Below, piece by piece: positions 26,344 through 35,007 of a stretch of DNA of 64,000 nucleotides (positions within the stretch are counted from its first letter, which is position 1; each line of letters opens with the position of its first letter). The stretch is taken from the NCBI GenBank assembly GCA_020444065.1, contig JAHLLQ010000001.1:496001-560000 (forward strand), given 5' to 3'. The stretch is from a bacterium. Lineage in GTDB: Bacteria; Sumerlaeota; Sumerlaeia; SLMS01; JAHLLQ01. Under the pieces are notes generated by a model that saw only the letters and a list, made by a program, of their open reading frames with translations, was not told the DNA's origin and made no database searches. The translations under genes were made by a program, and so were the position numbers.

Positions 26344-28098
26344 TCAGGCGCTGGCTTCGATTTCCGCGAGGATGCGAAGCATGTCGTCGATCGTCTCGTC
26401 GAGGCCGTGCTCGTCGCCGGCGTCGACCAGCGCGCGAAGTTCCTCGGTGCGCTTCTGAAGGTCGGTCGAGAGCGGATGATCGCTCGCCACGGCAAGAGTC
26501 GCTTCTGCGCGCTCCAACATGTTGCGCGCTTCTTCGCCACGGCTTTCCTTGATCTTGGAGCGGAGCAGATTCGAGACACGCTCCTTCGCTTCCTTGATCA
26601 TGCGGTTCTTATCGTCGTCGTCGAGACGGTTATCGGTTGCACTGATGGTGACGCGCTTGCTGACGCCGGTCGCGAGGTCTTCAGCCGTCACCTCGAGAAT
26701 ACGGTCGGCGTTCAATTTGAAGGTCACCTCGATGCGAGGCACGCCGCGAGGAGCAGGCGTCACGCCTTCGATGCGGAGCAAGTCCAGGAATGTGTTGTCC
26801 GAGGCCACTTCTTCTTCACCTTCGTAGATGGGGAAGGAGATGGCTTCCTGGAAGTCACGCGTCGTTGTGAAGATGTCTTTGCCTTCAGTCGGATACGTGC
26901 TGTTGCGCTCGATGATGACGCCCATCTGGTCGCCCTGCAGACCGACACCGAGGGAGAACGGCGTCATGTGGATGATGACGGGCTTCTCCTTGCCGTAGCG
27001 GGTCGCGAGGGTCTCTTCGAGATCGCCCTCGAGTGGCGCGAGCACGAGCGTCTGAACCGCGGCGCCCATGGCCACCACTTCTTCCGGAGAAATGTCGCGG
27101 CTGGCATTCTTCTGGGTCACGTCGCGAACGATCTTCTGCACGGCCGGGATACGAGTCGAACCACCGACGAGCAGCACATTATCGATCTGGTCGATCCCAA
27201 TCTTCGCGTCGGCCATGGCCTTTTTCATAGGTTCGATGGTCGCTTCGAACAGGTCCTTGCAAAGCCCCTCGAACGTGTCGCGCGTCAGCACGGTGTCCAG
27301 GGTCATCGGGCCCTTCTCGGTCATCGTGATGGCTTCGACGAGAACGTGGGTTTCCTTGAGTTCGGAAAGCTCGATCTTGGCTTCTTCCGCAGCCTCGCGC
27401 AGGCGCTGCATGGCGATGGGATCTTCCGCCAGGTCGACGCCGTTCTTCTTCTTGAACTCATCGACCAGGTGATCGGCGATGCGCTTGTCGAAGTCGTCGC
27501 CGCCGAGCTTTGTGTTGCCCGAAATGGCCTGCACCTGGAAGACGCCGCTGATAATCTCGATGATGGAAACGTCGAACGTACCACCGCCCAAGTCATAGAC
27601 CATCAGTGTCTGGTCCTCGTCTCGATCGAGACCGTAGGCGAGCGCGGCAGCAGTGGGCTCGTCGATGATCCGTCGAACGTTCAGACCGGCGATCTCGCCT
27701 GAGTCCTTTGTGGCCTGGCGCTGTGTGTCCGTGAAGTATGCCGGAACGGTAACGACAGCCTGTGTGATCTCTTCGCCGAAGTAATCCTCCGCGTCCTGCT
27801 TCAACTTCTGCAGGATCATGCCGGAGATCTCCTGCGGCGTATACTCCTTGCCCTCAACGCGCACGCGATAGCTTGTGCCCATGTGGCGTTTGACGGAGAA
27901 CACGGTACGGCCGACGTTCATGATCGCGCCGCGCTTCGCCTTCTTGCCGACCAGAATGTCGCCGGACTTGGAGAAGCCCACCACCGACGGGGTGATGCGC
28001 TCGCCCAGACTGTTTGGGACCACGAAGGGTCCGTTCTTCTCCATGACGGACATCACGGAGTTGGTCGTTCCGAGATCGATCCCCAGTATTCTCGACAT
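26344..28098 (-). CDS. dnaK: Hsp70 chaperone DnaK
   Basis: This is a 584-residue Hsp70. The nucleotide-binding domain is intact: ILGIDLGTTNSV (4-15), VPAYF, DLGGGTFDVS and LVGGSTRIP. The substrate-binding beta domain follows (TPFSLGVGLQG onward), then a helical lid. It is shorter than E. coli DnaK (638) because the lid is reduced and the C-terminal disordered tail is missing; it ends EIEASA rather than in an EEV-type motif. It is the last gene of a minus-strand operon, 16-bp downstream of grpE and led by a J-like TPR protein. No CIRCE (HrcA) site is visible upstream of the operon. It folds or disaggregates client proteins in the cytoplasm by ATP cycling. The operon context suggests a second, specialised DnaK rather than the main one, but that needs the whole genome. 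Confidence 0.96.
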   Translation of the reverse strand: MSRILGIDLGTTNSVMSVMEKNGPFVVPNSLGERITPSVVGFSKSGDILVGKKAKRGAIMNVGRTVFSVKRHMGTSYRVRVEGKEYTPQEISGMILQKLKQDAEDYFGEEITQAVVTVPAYFTDTQRQATKDSGEIAGLNVRRIIDEPTAAALAYGLDRDEDQTLMVYDLGGGTFDVSIIEIISGVFQVQAISGNTKLGGDDFDKRIADHLVDEFKKKNGVDLAEDPIAMQRLREAAEEAKIELSELKETHVLVEAITMTEKGPMTLDTVLTRDTFEGLCKDLFEATIEPMKKAMADAKIGIDQIDNVLLVGGSTRIPAVQKIVRDVTQKNASRDISPEEVVAMGAAVQTLVLAPLEGDLEETLATRYGKEKPVIIHMTPFSLGVGLQGDQMGVIIERNSTYPTEGKDIFTTTRDFQEAISFPIYEGEEEVASDNTFLDLLRIEGVTPAPRGVPRIEVTFKLNADRILEVTAEDLATGVSKRVTISATDNRLDDDDKNRMIKEAKERVSNLLRSKIKESRGEEARNMLERAEATLAVASDHPLSTDLQKRTEELRALVDAGDEHGLDETIDDMLRILAEIEASA

Positions 28099-28114
28099 AG
28101 CTCTTTGCTGCCTT

Positions 28115-28669
28115 TCACGATGATAGGGCTACGACGACTTTGGCGTCTCGTAGCAGCCGGCCTCGAAAGTAGTACCCTTTCTGTCTTTCCGCCACGATCG
28201 TGTTTTCGGGATACTCCCGAGTCCTGACCGTTGCAACTACATCATGCAGTGCCAAATCTACTTCAGTTCCGACAGTTGAGAGAGGCTGCAGGCCGATCCG
28301 CTCCATGGTCCTTGAAAGCCGAATCTGTACGCCCTCGACGGCCTTTGCCCAGTTCTCAAACTCCTCGCTGTCGCTACGATGCTGCGACGCGTAATCTACG
28401 ATACGATCCAATCCGTCCAGCACTGGCAGCATCGATCGGGCAATGGAGCGCAGCTCAACGGAACTACCCTCTTCCTGCTTCTCTTCCATCGATTCTGTCA
28501 AATCCACCAGCCGCCAAAGCTCCTTGAGGGCGGCGGTCACCTGGCCGAGCAAGTCCCGTGGATCGGAAGCCCTGACAGGGGCTTCGCCTTCCCACAGCGC
28601 CAATGGCTCCGCCTGGAACTCGAACGTTCCGGCCCAGAGCCATCTCTTCAGCCAGGAGGATCTCGACAT
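28115..28669 (-). CDS. grpE: GrpE-family nucleotide exchange factor
   Basis: About 184 residues. Residues about 45-100 form the helical dimerisation stalk and about 105-184 the GrpE beta head, with recognisable signatures in LPVLDGLDRI, GVQIRLSRTMERIGLQ and GYYFRGRLLRDAKVVVA. It exchanges ADP on the adjacent DnaK. The start is taken as the ATG at 28669, which overlaps the stop of the J-like gene as TGATG, implying translational coupling; a GTG at 28672 is one codon longer. The N-terminus (MSRSSWLKRWLWAGTFEF) is tryptophan-rich and lacks the usual acidic tail. Confidence 0.88.
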   Translation of the reverse strand: MSRSSWLKRWLWAGTFEFQAEPLALWEGEAPVRASDPRDLLGQVTAALKELWRLVDLTESMEEKQEEGSSVELRSIARSMLPVLDGLDRIVDYASQHRSDSEEFENWAKAVEGVQIRLSRTMERIGLQPLSTVGTEVDLALHDVVATVRTREYPENTIVAERQKGYYFRGRLLRDAKVVVALSS

Positions 28670-29958
28670 CACCGCTTCATCCGCAGATCATTGAGCGCCT
28701 TGCGGGCGATCTTATTCTTCGGGTCGATCTGCATGACTTGCTGGTAAGCCTGCTGGGCCGAACGGGTATCTCCTTTCATATCATAGGTTGCACCGATTTC
28801 CAGGAAGACTTCAGCACTTCCCGGCAGATAGCGCAACAGCTTCTTCAGATGCACCAAGGCTGGTGTAAACAACCCTTTTTGGCGGTATTGTTTACCGAGA
28901 GTCAAGTGCGCTCTGACGATAATCTCACGAGTCGCAGAGTTCTTGGGATCGATTGACAGGCTTCGATTCCACATGTTGAAGGCGCTGTCCACCTGTCCAC
29001 TGCTCAAGTGAGCGGAGCCCAGCATGTTCAGCACCTCGATATTCTTCGGGTGCTTACGGTGGATCTTGTCCAACTCCTCAATCGCTTCCGGCCACTTCTG
29101 CTCACTCATCAGGCCCGCGGCGATCTGGAATTGCGCATCGAAATCGTCCGGACGGAGTTTCAAAACTTCCCGATAACGATTGATGGCGCTCGACTTAGCT
29201 TCCGGGGTGTCGTTCGCATCGAACTGCCCGCCGTGATAGCGATGGGCTTCGATGATGCATTCTTTGAGGTACTCTTCGTTGCCTTCGCCGCTGTTGAGAG
29301 CGGACTTCCAGCGCTGGACGGTTTCGCCCCAGTACTTGGCGGCCTTCTTGCCGTCGCCGCACTTCTCGCTGGCCAGGGCCAGGTTGTGAATCAGATCGGC
29401 GCTGTCTGGATTCAGCTTCAGAGCCTTCTCCCACAGATCGATGGCTTCGTCATGCAGACCATGAAGAGCATATGACAGGCCGAGCGTGATATAGGCAAAC
29501 GTCAGGTTGTTGCGTGAACGCACGTGGGAGGGGTCGATATCGAGGATATCGACCCAGTCCTTGATGGCCTCGCTCCACAGTTTCTTGCGCACGGAAGCGT
29601 TGGAACGGCGCATCAGCATCTTGATGTAGGTATCGCGAGCCGGTTTGCTGCCGGAGGATGACTTGTAGGCCTCCTGGGCGCGCTCGATCTCGTGGTCACT
29701 GGGACCGTGTCCGCCCTCGGGTCGCTCGTCATCCAGGAAGAGGAAGTCACCACGAATCACATTGTACGTGTGAATGTCTTCCTGAGCCCGTTTCTTGGGT
29801 TCTTTCAGCCGATTGTACGCGTTCTGGATGACCATGAAGCGATCCGTGTGTTTCTCCGGATCGTATTTCTTCACCAACTGGACATAAGCGTTCTTAATGT
29901 CCTGTTCGGTCGCTCCTTTTTGAAGCCCCAGAATGGCGTATGCGCTCTTTTCAGCCAT
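28669..29958 (-). CDS. J-like domain protein with TPR repeats
   Basis: This 429-residue protein heads the grpE-dnaK operon. Residues 1-65 look like a J domain: YAILGLQKGATEQDIKNAYV, then KKYDPEKH and FMVIQNAYNRLKEPKKRA. The catalytic HPD tripeptide is replaced by DPE (33-35). Because HPD is what stimulates Hsp70 ATPase activity, this domain may bind DnaK without activating it, or pair differently. Residues about 110-425 contain around seven tetratricopeptide repeats (for example AIDLWEKALKLNPDSADLI and AFNMWNRSLSIDPKN). No zinc fingers or signal peptide are seen. I infer a cytoplasmic adaptor that recruits clients or partners to this DnaK. Confidence 0.85.
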   Translation of the reverse strand: MAEKSAYAILGLQKGATEQDIKNAYVQLVKKYDPEKHTDRFMVIQNAYNRLKEPKKRAQEDIHTYNVIRGDFLFLDDERPEGGHGPSDHEIERAQEAYKSSSGSKPARDTYIKMLMRRSNASVRKKLWSEAIKDWVDILDIDPSHVRSRNNLTFAYITLGLSYALHGLHDEAIDLWEKALKLNPDSADLIHNLALASEKCGDGKKAAKYWGETVQRWKSALNSGEGNEEYLKECIIEAHRYHGGQFDANDTPEAKSSAINRYREVLKLRPDDFDAQFQIAAGLMSEQKWPEAIEELDKIHRKHPKNIEVLNMLGSAHLSSGQVDSAFNMWNRSLSIDPKNSATREIIVRAHLTLGKQYRQKGLFTPALVHLKKLLRYLPGSAEVFLEIGATYDMKGDTRSAQQAYQQVMQIDPKNKIARKALNDLRMKR

Positions 29959-30302
29959 ATGGTCTAGCCTACCTGCCCGCTATTACGGTTGGTTGTCTTG
30001 CGCTTCAAATCACCGGATGCACCCCAATCGACGGCTGAACACGCAAACGGGCATGCCCCCGGGATACCCGAAGCCATTGCCACCGGATCAGTAAATCGGT
30101 CGTGGCCCTTTGGAGCAAGAGAAAAGCCCGCGGGTTTCGGGCCTGGAGACGGGCGTTTTCAGCGCCCGCAGGGCAAGTCCGCAGTAGACTCCCAACGTCC
30201 CTCTATCCCAAAGGCGTAAGCACCGTCGCCTGAGGGCTTCGCCGTTGACGTTTGGGCCTATCCTCTGTTGACTCGGCCAACCGCCGGGAGGTGGCGGCGC
30301 TC
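29959..30302. other. Divergent intergenic region with two small hairpins
   Basis: This stretch separates the chaperone operon from dnaG and must hold both promoters. Two adjacent hairpins stand out: GCCCG/CGGGC at 30126-30142 and CGGGCG/CGCCCG at 30150-30168. Neither is followed by a T-run on the plus strand. I see no CIRCE element, small gene or clear -35/-10 pair. Confidence 0.4.
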
Positions 30303-32123
30303 GTGGCTCGATCGATCAAGGACATCACCCGCCAAGTCAAGGAACAGGCCGATATCGTGGCCATCGTGGGCCGGCACGTCCCGCTCAAGAAGGCAGGAAC
30401 CTCCTACAAGGCGTGCTGCCCCTTCCACAAAGAAAAGACGCCGTCATTCAACGTGGTTCCGAGCAAAGGCATCTTCCACTGTTTCGGCTGTGGCGCCAGT
30501 GGATCGGTGATCGACTTCGTCATGCGGACCGAGCACCTGGAGTTCATGGAGGCGCTACGTCTGCTGGCCAAGGATCTCGGCATCGAGATACCGGCGCCGG
30601 GCGGGCCACAGGAGCGCGAAGCCCGCGATGCGGCGGAGAAGCAACGCCGCGCACTGCAAAGTGTGATGGAGTTCGCCCTGGAATGGTTTCGCGGCAACCT
30701 GGAGTCGCGTCGCAACGCAATCGCTGCCGATTACCTGGAACATCGCGGCATCGAGCCCAAGATCGCAGAGGCTTTCCAGTTGGGGGCAGCGCTCGAGGGG
30801 TGGGCGCATCTGCGCGATGCAGCGGTGGCCAAGGGTTTCAGCGATGATCTGCTGATCGAGGCCGGGCTCTGCAAACGCCACGAGTCGCGCGGCACGGTGT
30901 ACGATGGGTTCCGCCACCGCCTGATCTTTCCGATTTTCGATCACCGGGGACGACCGATCGCGTTCGGCGGGCGCGAACTCGCCTCCGAGAGCCAGGGCGC
31001 GAAGTACATCAACTCCCCTGAGACCGCGCTCTACAAGAAAGGGCGGAATCTCTATGCGCTGAATGTTGCGGAGAAGGCTATCGCCGACAGTGGATACGCG
31101 ATCCTGACGGAAGGGTACATGGATACCATCATGGCCCATCAGTTCGGATTTACCCAAGCGGTGGCATCGCTCGGTACTGCGCTAACGCCCGAGCAGGCAC
31201 GACTGCTGAAGCGCTACGCCAGCCGCGTTCACTTCCTCTACGACGGCGACATGGCCGGCCAGGCCGCGATGCTGAAGAACGGCGAGCCACTGCTGGGCGC
31301 CGGCTTCGATGCGCGCGTGATCAGCCTTCCGCTCGAGGATGATCCGGATACATTCCTTCGTCGCGAAGGCCCGGAGGCGCTGCGTGCGAAGATGGAGAAG
31401 GCGCGAGAGTACTTCGACTTCGCGCTGGAAGCGCACGCCGTTGGGGTGGAGACGCGAACGCTTGCTGGACAGGCGACTCTCGTCGAGAAGTGCGCGCCGC
31501 TGCTGCGCGCTCTCGGCAACGAGGTCCAGCGGGAAGCGGCTATCACGCGTCTGCTGACGCGCCTGGGCGGTGGACTTCCACGAGAAGCAATCTACCGAAT
31601 CCTGGCTCCACGTGAGAGGAAAGCGGCATCGCCCGAGCGCAAGAAGTCTCCTTCGCGCCTGACCATGCCGGAACTGCAGTACGATCCGCTCGAACGCGCC
31701 GTGCTGAAACTTATGCTGGAGAGCTTCCAGGCACTTGAGATCTTCCGCCATGAGCTCCAGGAGAGCTGGCTGACTGATCGCCGGCTCGATCCGTGGATTA
31801 TGTACTTCCTGGGCGGAACGGACGAGGCCATGGCGATGATCGCCGAGAGCGAGTCGGACCCGGAGTATCCCCTGCCAACCGATCCTACGATCGTCTATCG
31901 AATTCTGGCCGAAGAACTCCCAATCGGGGAACCGGAGCACGCCTCACGGGAATTGCTGGCAAGATTGAAGCGGCGCCACCATAAGTCCATCACGGCACGA
32001 CTGATCGAGGCGCTACGCGATACAGACGATGAGAATGCAATGAAGCTGCTGAGCTCATTCCAGGAGGAATCGATGCTCGCGCTGCGAACGGAATTGCCAA
32101 AGGCTCAACATCGAATCGAATAA
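30303..32123 (+). CDS. dnaG: DNA primase DnaG
   Basis: The enzyme makes RNA primers for replication. It has an N-terminal zinc ribbon (CCPFHKEKTPSF then HCFGCGASG), the primase core (IFDHRGRPIAFGGR, ILTEGYMDTIMAHQFGF) and a TOPRIM acidic pair in FLYDGDMAGQAA. A shorter helical C-terminal region (about 440-606) should bind DnaB. I favour the GTG at 30303, with GGGAGG 11 bases upstream, giving 606 residues. An in-frame TTG at 30252 extends the protein by 17 unconserved residues. A 20-bp gap to the next gene suggests cotranscription; rpsU and rpoD, the usual partners, are not here. Confidence 0.95.
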   Translation: MARSIKDITRQVKEQADIVAIVGRHVPLKKAGTSYKACCPFHKEKTPSFNVVPSKGIFHCFGCGASGSVIDFVMRTEHLEFMEALRLLAKDLGIEIPAPGGPQEREARDAAEKQRRALQSVMEFALEWFRGNLESRRNAIAADYLEHRGIEPKIAEAFQLGAALEGWAHLRDAAVAKGFSDDLLIEAGLCKRHESRGTVYDGFRHRLIFPIFDHRGRPIAFGGRELASESQGAKYINSPETALYKKGRNLYALNVAEKAIADSGYAILTEGYMDTIMAHQFGFTQAVASLGTALTPEQARLLKRYASRVHFLYDGDMAGQAAMLKNGEPLLGAGFDARVISLPLEDDPDTFLRREGPEALRAKMEKAREYFDFALEAHAVGVETRTLAGQATLVEKCAPLLRALGNEVQREAAITRLLTRLGGGLPREAIYRILAPRERKAASPERKKSPSRLTMPELQYDPLERAVLKLMLESFQALEIFRHELQESWLTDRRLDPWIMYFLGGTDEAMAMIAESESDPEYPLPTDPTIVYRILAEELPIGEPEHASRELLARLKRRHHKSITARLIEALRDTDDENAMKLLSSFQEESMLALRTELPKAQHRIE

Positions 32124-32143
32124 GCAAGGAGAAGGCACCGAAA

Positions 32144-33034
32144 ATGGCGGAACGTCTGGGATTCATCGGTCTTGGAATTATGGGGCTGGGCATGGCCCGC
32201 AACCTGATGAAGGCGGGACATGAACTGACCGTCTGGAATCGCACGACATCGAAAGCCGAGGCACTCGCATCGGAAGGCGCGAAAGTCGCCGATAATCCTG
32301 CTGACCTCGCCACCAATTGCGACATCATCTTCGTGTGTGTGTCGGATACGCCGGACGTTCAGGAAGTGCTTCTGGGCGACAGCGGCGTGGTGCATGGCGC
32401 ACATTCCGGCGCCCTGGTTGTGGATCACAGCACCATCAGCCCCTCGGCGACCGTAGAGATCGCGGAGAAGCTGGCTGAGGAAGGCGTTCGCTTTCTGGAT
32501 GCACCCGTCAGTGGCGGCAGCGAAGGGGCCGCGAACGGGACGCTGAGCATCATGATTGGCGGCGATGCCGGCGACGTCGATCGCGCCATGCCTTTCCTGA
32601 AGGCCATGGGAAAGACGATCACGCACGTTGGCAAGACAGGACACGGCCAGATGGTGAAGGCCGTGAATCAGATCCTGGTCGTCGGGCACGCGCTGGCAAT
32701 GAGCGAGGCTCTCGTCTTCGCGCAGGCGGGCGGACTGGACCTGGAGAAGACGCTCGAAGCGGTGGCGGGAGGCGCGGCCGGCAGTTGGATGCTGAGCAAT
32801 CGCGGTCCGCAAATCCTGAAACGCGACTGGCGCCCGGGATTCACAATCGACCTGCAGCAGAAGGATGTTCGGCTGGCGCTCCAGGCGGCGGATGATCTGG
32901 GCGTGCCAGCGCTGATGACGGGCATCGTGCACGATCTCTATCGCGTGCTGCAGAAAGAGGGCTGCGGCAGCGAGGGGAATCACGCGCTGATTAAGGCGTT
33001 GGAAAAGCTGAGCGGCGTGCAGGTCGGTGAGTAG
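32144..33034 (+). CDS. 3-hydroxyisobutyrate dehydrogenase-family NAD(P)-dependent reductase
   Basis: This 296-residue enzyme has an N-terminal Rossmann motif, GLGIMGLGMARNLMKAGH, with VWNRT placing Arg at the NADP-preferring position. It carries the family substrate motif DAPVSGGSEGAANGTL and the catalytic lysine region GQMVKAVNQI. The family includes 3-hydroxyisobutyrate dehydrogenase (valine catabolism) and tartronate semialdehyde reductase, and sequence alone does not separate them. A methylmalonate-semialdehyde dehydrogenase, the next step in valine breakdown, lies 21 kb away at 53986-55506, which slightly favours the valine role. AAGGAGAAGG gives a good ribosome site. Confidence 0.88.
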   Translation: MAERLGFIGLGIMGLGMARNLMKAGHELTVWNRTTSKAEALASEGAKVADNPADLATNCDIIFVCVSDTPDVQEVLLGDSGVVHGAHSGALVVDHSTISPSATVEIAEKLAEEGVRFLDAPVSGGSEGAANGTLSIMIGGDAGDVDRAMPFLKAMGKTITHVGKTGHGQMVKAVNQILVVGHALAMSEALVFAQAGGLDLEKTLEAVAGGAAGSWMLSNRGPQILKRDWRPGFTIDLQQKDVRLALQAADDLGVPALMTGIVHDLYRVLQKEGCGSEGNHALIKALEKLSGVQVGE

Positions 33035-33037
33035 GAC

Positions 33038-33853
33038 TTACTCCCCGATCACGACTTCCACCCAGGCGTCCTGCTGCTTGTAAAGCTCATTGGTGTGGTC
33101 GCTCCCCTGCCACGCGAGCTGGTGCTCTCGCGTGCCGCCGAAGTCGTCGTCGTTGACCATCACGTTCATACCAATCGTGTCGCCGGGGCGGAGAGGTCTC
33201 GTCTCCGGGCCATCTGCCGTGTCGAGCCCTGTGAACGGGAATCGGTACTCCGTCTGCCAATGGTGATCGTCGATGACTGCCGCCCGGGCAAACCAGCCGT
33301 CCGGACGTTCGCCGTATAGATTCGAGTATCCGTCCCAGTACGTTCCGTCGGGAATCCCATAGTGTGGGATCGCTCCTTCGGCCCAGTTCCCATCTGGGCC
33401 GCGGCGGTTCGAGCCTTCCGACGGGCGATCGCGATCGAAATCCGCATCGATGAAGACTTCGGTGCAATCGTCCTCCCACAACGAGGCATTCCGAGCCCCT
33501 GGCCGTGGGAAGTCATCGAACGAGATCGAGTTGTCCGTGATATTGAAAGCGACGTAGAGAGCCTCGCCATCGTGCGCGAGGTAAAATGTGAAGCTCATGT
33601 CCTCCGACGGATAAGCATCGGCGTTGAACGGATTGAACCCGGGATTCACATCGGGCGATGTACCATCGAGACTGAGGGAGAAGGCGCCCTTGTACTCGCC
33701 GGGGGCGATTCGGCCATCGATTGTCGGCGAGGCCTCAATGCGTGGAATGACAATGCGCCCTTCGATGGTATCGGACGTTGCCTTGTCCGTCCCTGCGCAA
33801 GCGGAAGTGCCCGCGGCTGCGACTGCCAGTGCCAGAATCCAAGCTGCTCTCAT
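33038..33853 (-). CDS. Putative lipoprotein with CBM9/DOMON-like sugar-binding domain
   Basis: Starting at the ATG at 33853 (MRAAWILALAV), the protein has 271 residues and a signal sequence ending GTSAC, a plausible though not ideal lipobox. Residues about 45-270 resemble the CBM9-like domain of bacterial surface proteins: PTIDGRIAPGEY at the start, LYVAFNITDN, and DDCTEVFIDADFD in the middle. It would sit at the cell envelope and bind carbohydrate or serve as an anchor; no catalytic domain is attached. The downstream side ends 3 bp from the stop of the dehydrogenase gene on the other strand. A GTG at 33901 would put a charged leader before the signal peptide and is less likely. Confidence 0.78.
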   Translation of the reverse strand: MRAAWILALAVAAAGTSACAGTDKATSDTIEGRIVIPRIEASPTIDGRIAPGEYKGAFSLSLDGTSPDVNPGFNPFNADAYPSEDMSFTFYLAHDGEALYVAFNITDNSISFDDFPRPGARNASLWEDDCTEVFIDADFDRDRPSEGSNRRGPDGNWAEGAIPHYGIPDGTYWDGYSNLYGERPDGWFARAAVIDDHHWQTEYRFPFTGLDTADGPETRPLRPGDTIGMNVMVNDDDFGGTREHQLAWQGSDHTNELYKQQDAWVEVVIGE

Positions 33854-33984
33854 CGGTCTTGACGCTTTCTGTAGACTTGCCAACAAGTCGGACTTGTCCA
33901 CTCGGATCGACTTGCCCCACGATTCGCAAAGACATCCATCGCGTCAATCGCATTGGTGGAAAACCCCAAACCGGAAGCGGATCC

Positions 33985-35007
33985 ATGGCCAAAGAATTCC
34001 CCGAGCAACGAATCGCCTCTATGCCGAAGGCGGAACTACACGTTCACCTGGAGGGCAGCGTCCTGCCCGAGACGTTGTTAGCGCTGGCGGAACGGCACAA
34101 TGTCGAGCCTCCTGGCGCGACGCCCGAAGAAATTGCCGCATGGTATTCCTTCGAGGATTTCCCCTCCTTCCTGAAGCGCTACTTCTTCGTCTGTCACCTG
34201 CTGCGCACGCCGGAGGACTTCCAGCGGACCGCGACCGATTACCTGCTGGCAGCGCACCGCCAGGGTGCCGTGCATGTAGAGTTCCACGTCTCGGCAAGCT
34301 ACCACATCGTGGAATCGGGCGCGAGTTGGCCGAGCATCCTGGAAGGTATCATCGCCGGCTGCGAAGGCGCCGAACGGGAATGTGGCATCTCGTCCCTGCT
34401 GATTCCGGACCTCTCGCCGCACTTGGGCGCGGCCCAGTGCGAAGCGGTCGTCGATGAGATCCTGGCGAATCGTCATCCGCGAATCACGGCGCTGGGAATG
34501 GGGGGGCCATCGGATAACTGGTTCATCGATGATTTCGGTGCATTGATGAGAAAGGCACACGACGCTGGCCTGCACGTGGTTTCACACGCGGGCGAACATG
34601 GGCCATCGATGGAAGTCGGTCATGCGATCAACGTGTTCGGCGCCGAGCGCATTCAGCACGGAATTGCAGCCGTCGATGATGAAGAAGTGCTGAGGTTACT
34701 GCGCGAACGTCGGATTCCCTGCGATGTTTGCCCCGGCAGCAACGTCGCGCTCAACGCAGTGCCTCGGCTTGAGGATCATCCGCTACGGGCAATGCTGGAT
34801 GCGGGATTGATCGTGACATTGGGCAGCGACGATCCTCCCATGTTCCAGACCAGCCTGATGAACGAATATCGGCTGGCTTGGCAACTGGGTGTGACGGAAG
34901 AGGAGTTGGGCGTGCTCGGGCGGAACTCGTTGGAGCACAGTTTCGCCACCGAGGATCAGAAGGCCCGCTGGCTTGCCGATTGGGAGAAGTGGCTCACGGC
35001 TTCATGA
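33985..35007 (+). CDS. add: Adenosine deaminase-family protein
   Basis: This is a 340-residue metal-dependent deaminase of the amidohydrolase superfamily. All signature motifs are present in order: HVHLEGS (zinc histidines), VSHAGEHG, RIQHGIAA, CPGSNVALN and LGSDDPPMF (catalytic Asp pair). It should convert adenosine (or adenine, as the subfamily is not resolved) to the 6-oxo purine in salvage. The start is ATG 33985 after GGAAG; a longer frame reaches back to 33778, but that part is antisense to the lipoprotein gene. Its last 14 bp overlap the end of the convergent SBBP gene. Confidence 0.92.
   Translation: MAKEFPEQRIASMPKAELHVHLEGSVLPETLLALAERHNVEPPGATPEEIAAWYSFEDFPSFLKRYFFVCHLLRTPEDFQRTATDYLLAAHRQGAVHVEFHVSASYHIVESGASWPSILEGIIAGCEGAERECGISSLLIPDLSPHLGAAQCEAVVDEILANRHPRITALGMGGPSDNWFIDDFGALMRKAHDAGLHVVSHAGEHGPSMEVGHAINVFGAERIQHGIAAVDDEEVLRLLRERRIPCDVCPGSNVALNAVPRLEDHPLRAMLDAGLIVTLGSDDPPMFQTSLMNEYRLAWQLGVTEEELGVLGRNSLEHSFATEDQKARWLADWEKWLTAS

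Noticed and set aside
26407-27702. Open frame of 431 codons on the plus strand
   Set aside because: It is antisense to dnaK; such antisense frames are a known by-product of conserved Hsp70 codon patterns in GC-rich DNA.
29959-30302. CIRCE element (HrcA site) upstream of the chaperone operon
   Set aside because: The 9-bp inverted repeat with 9-bp spacer characteristic of CIRCE is not present.
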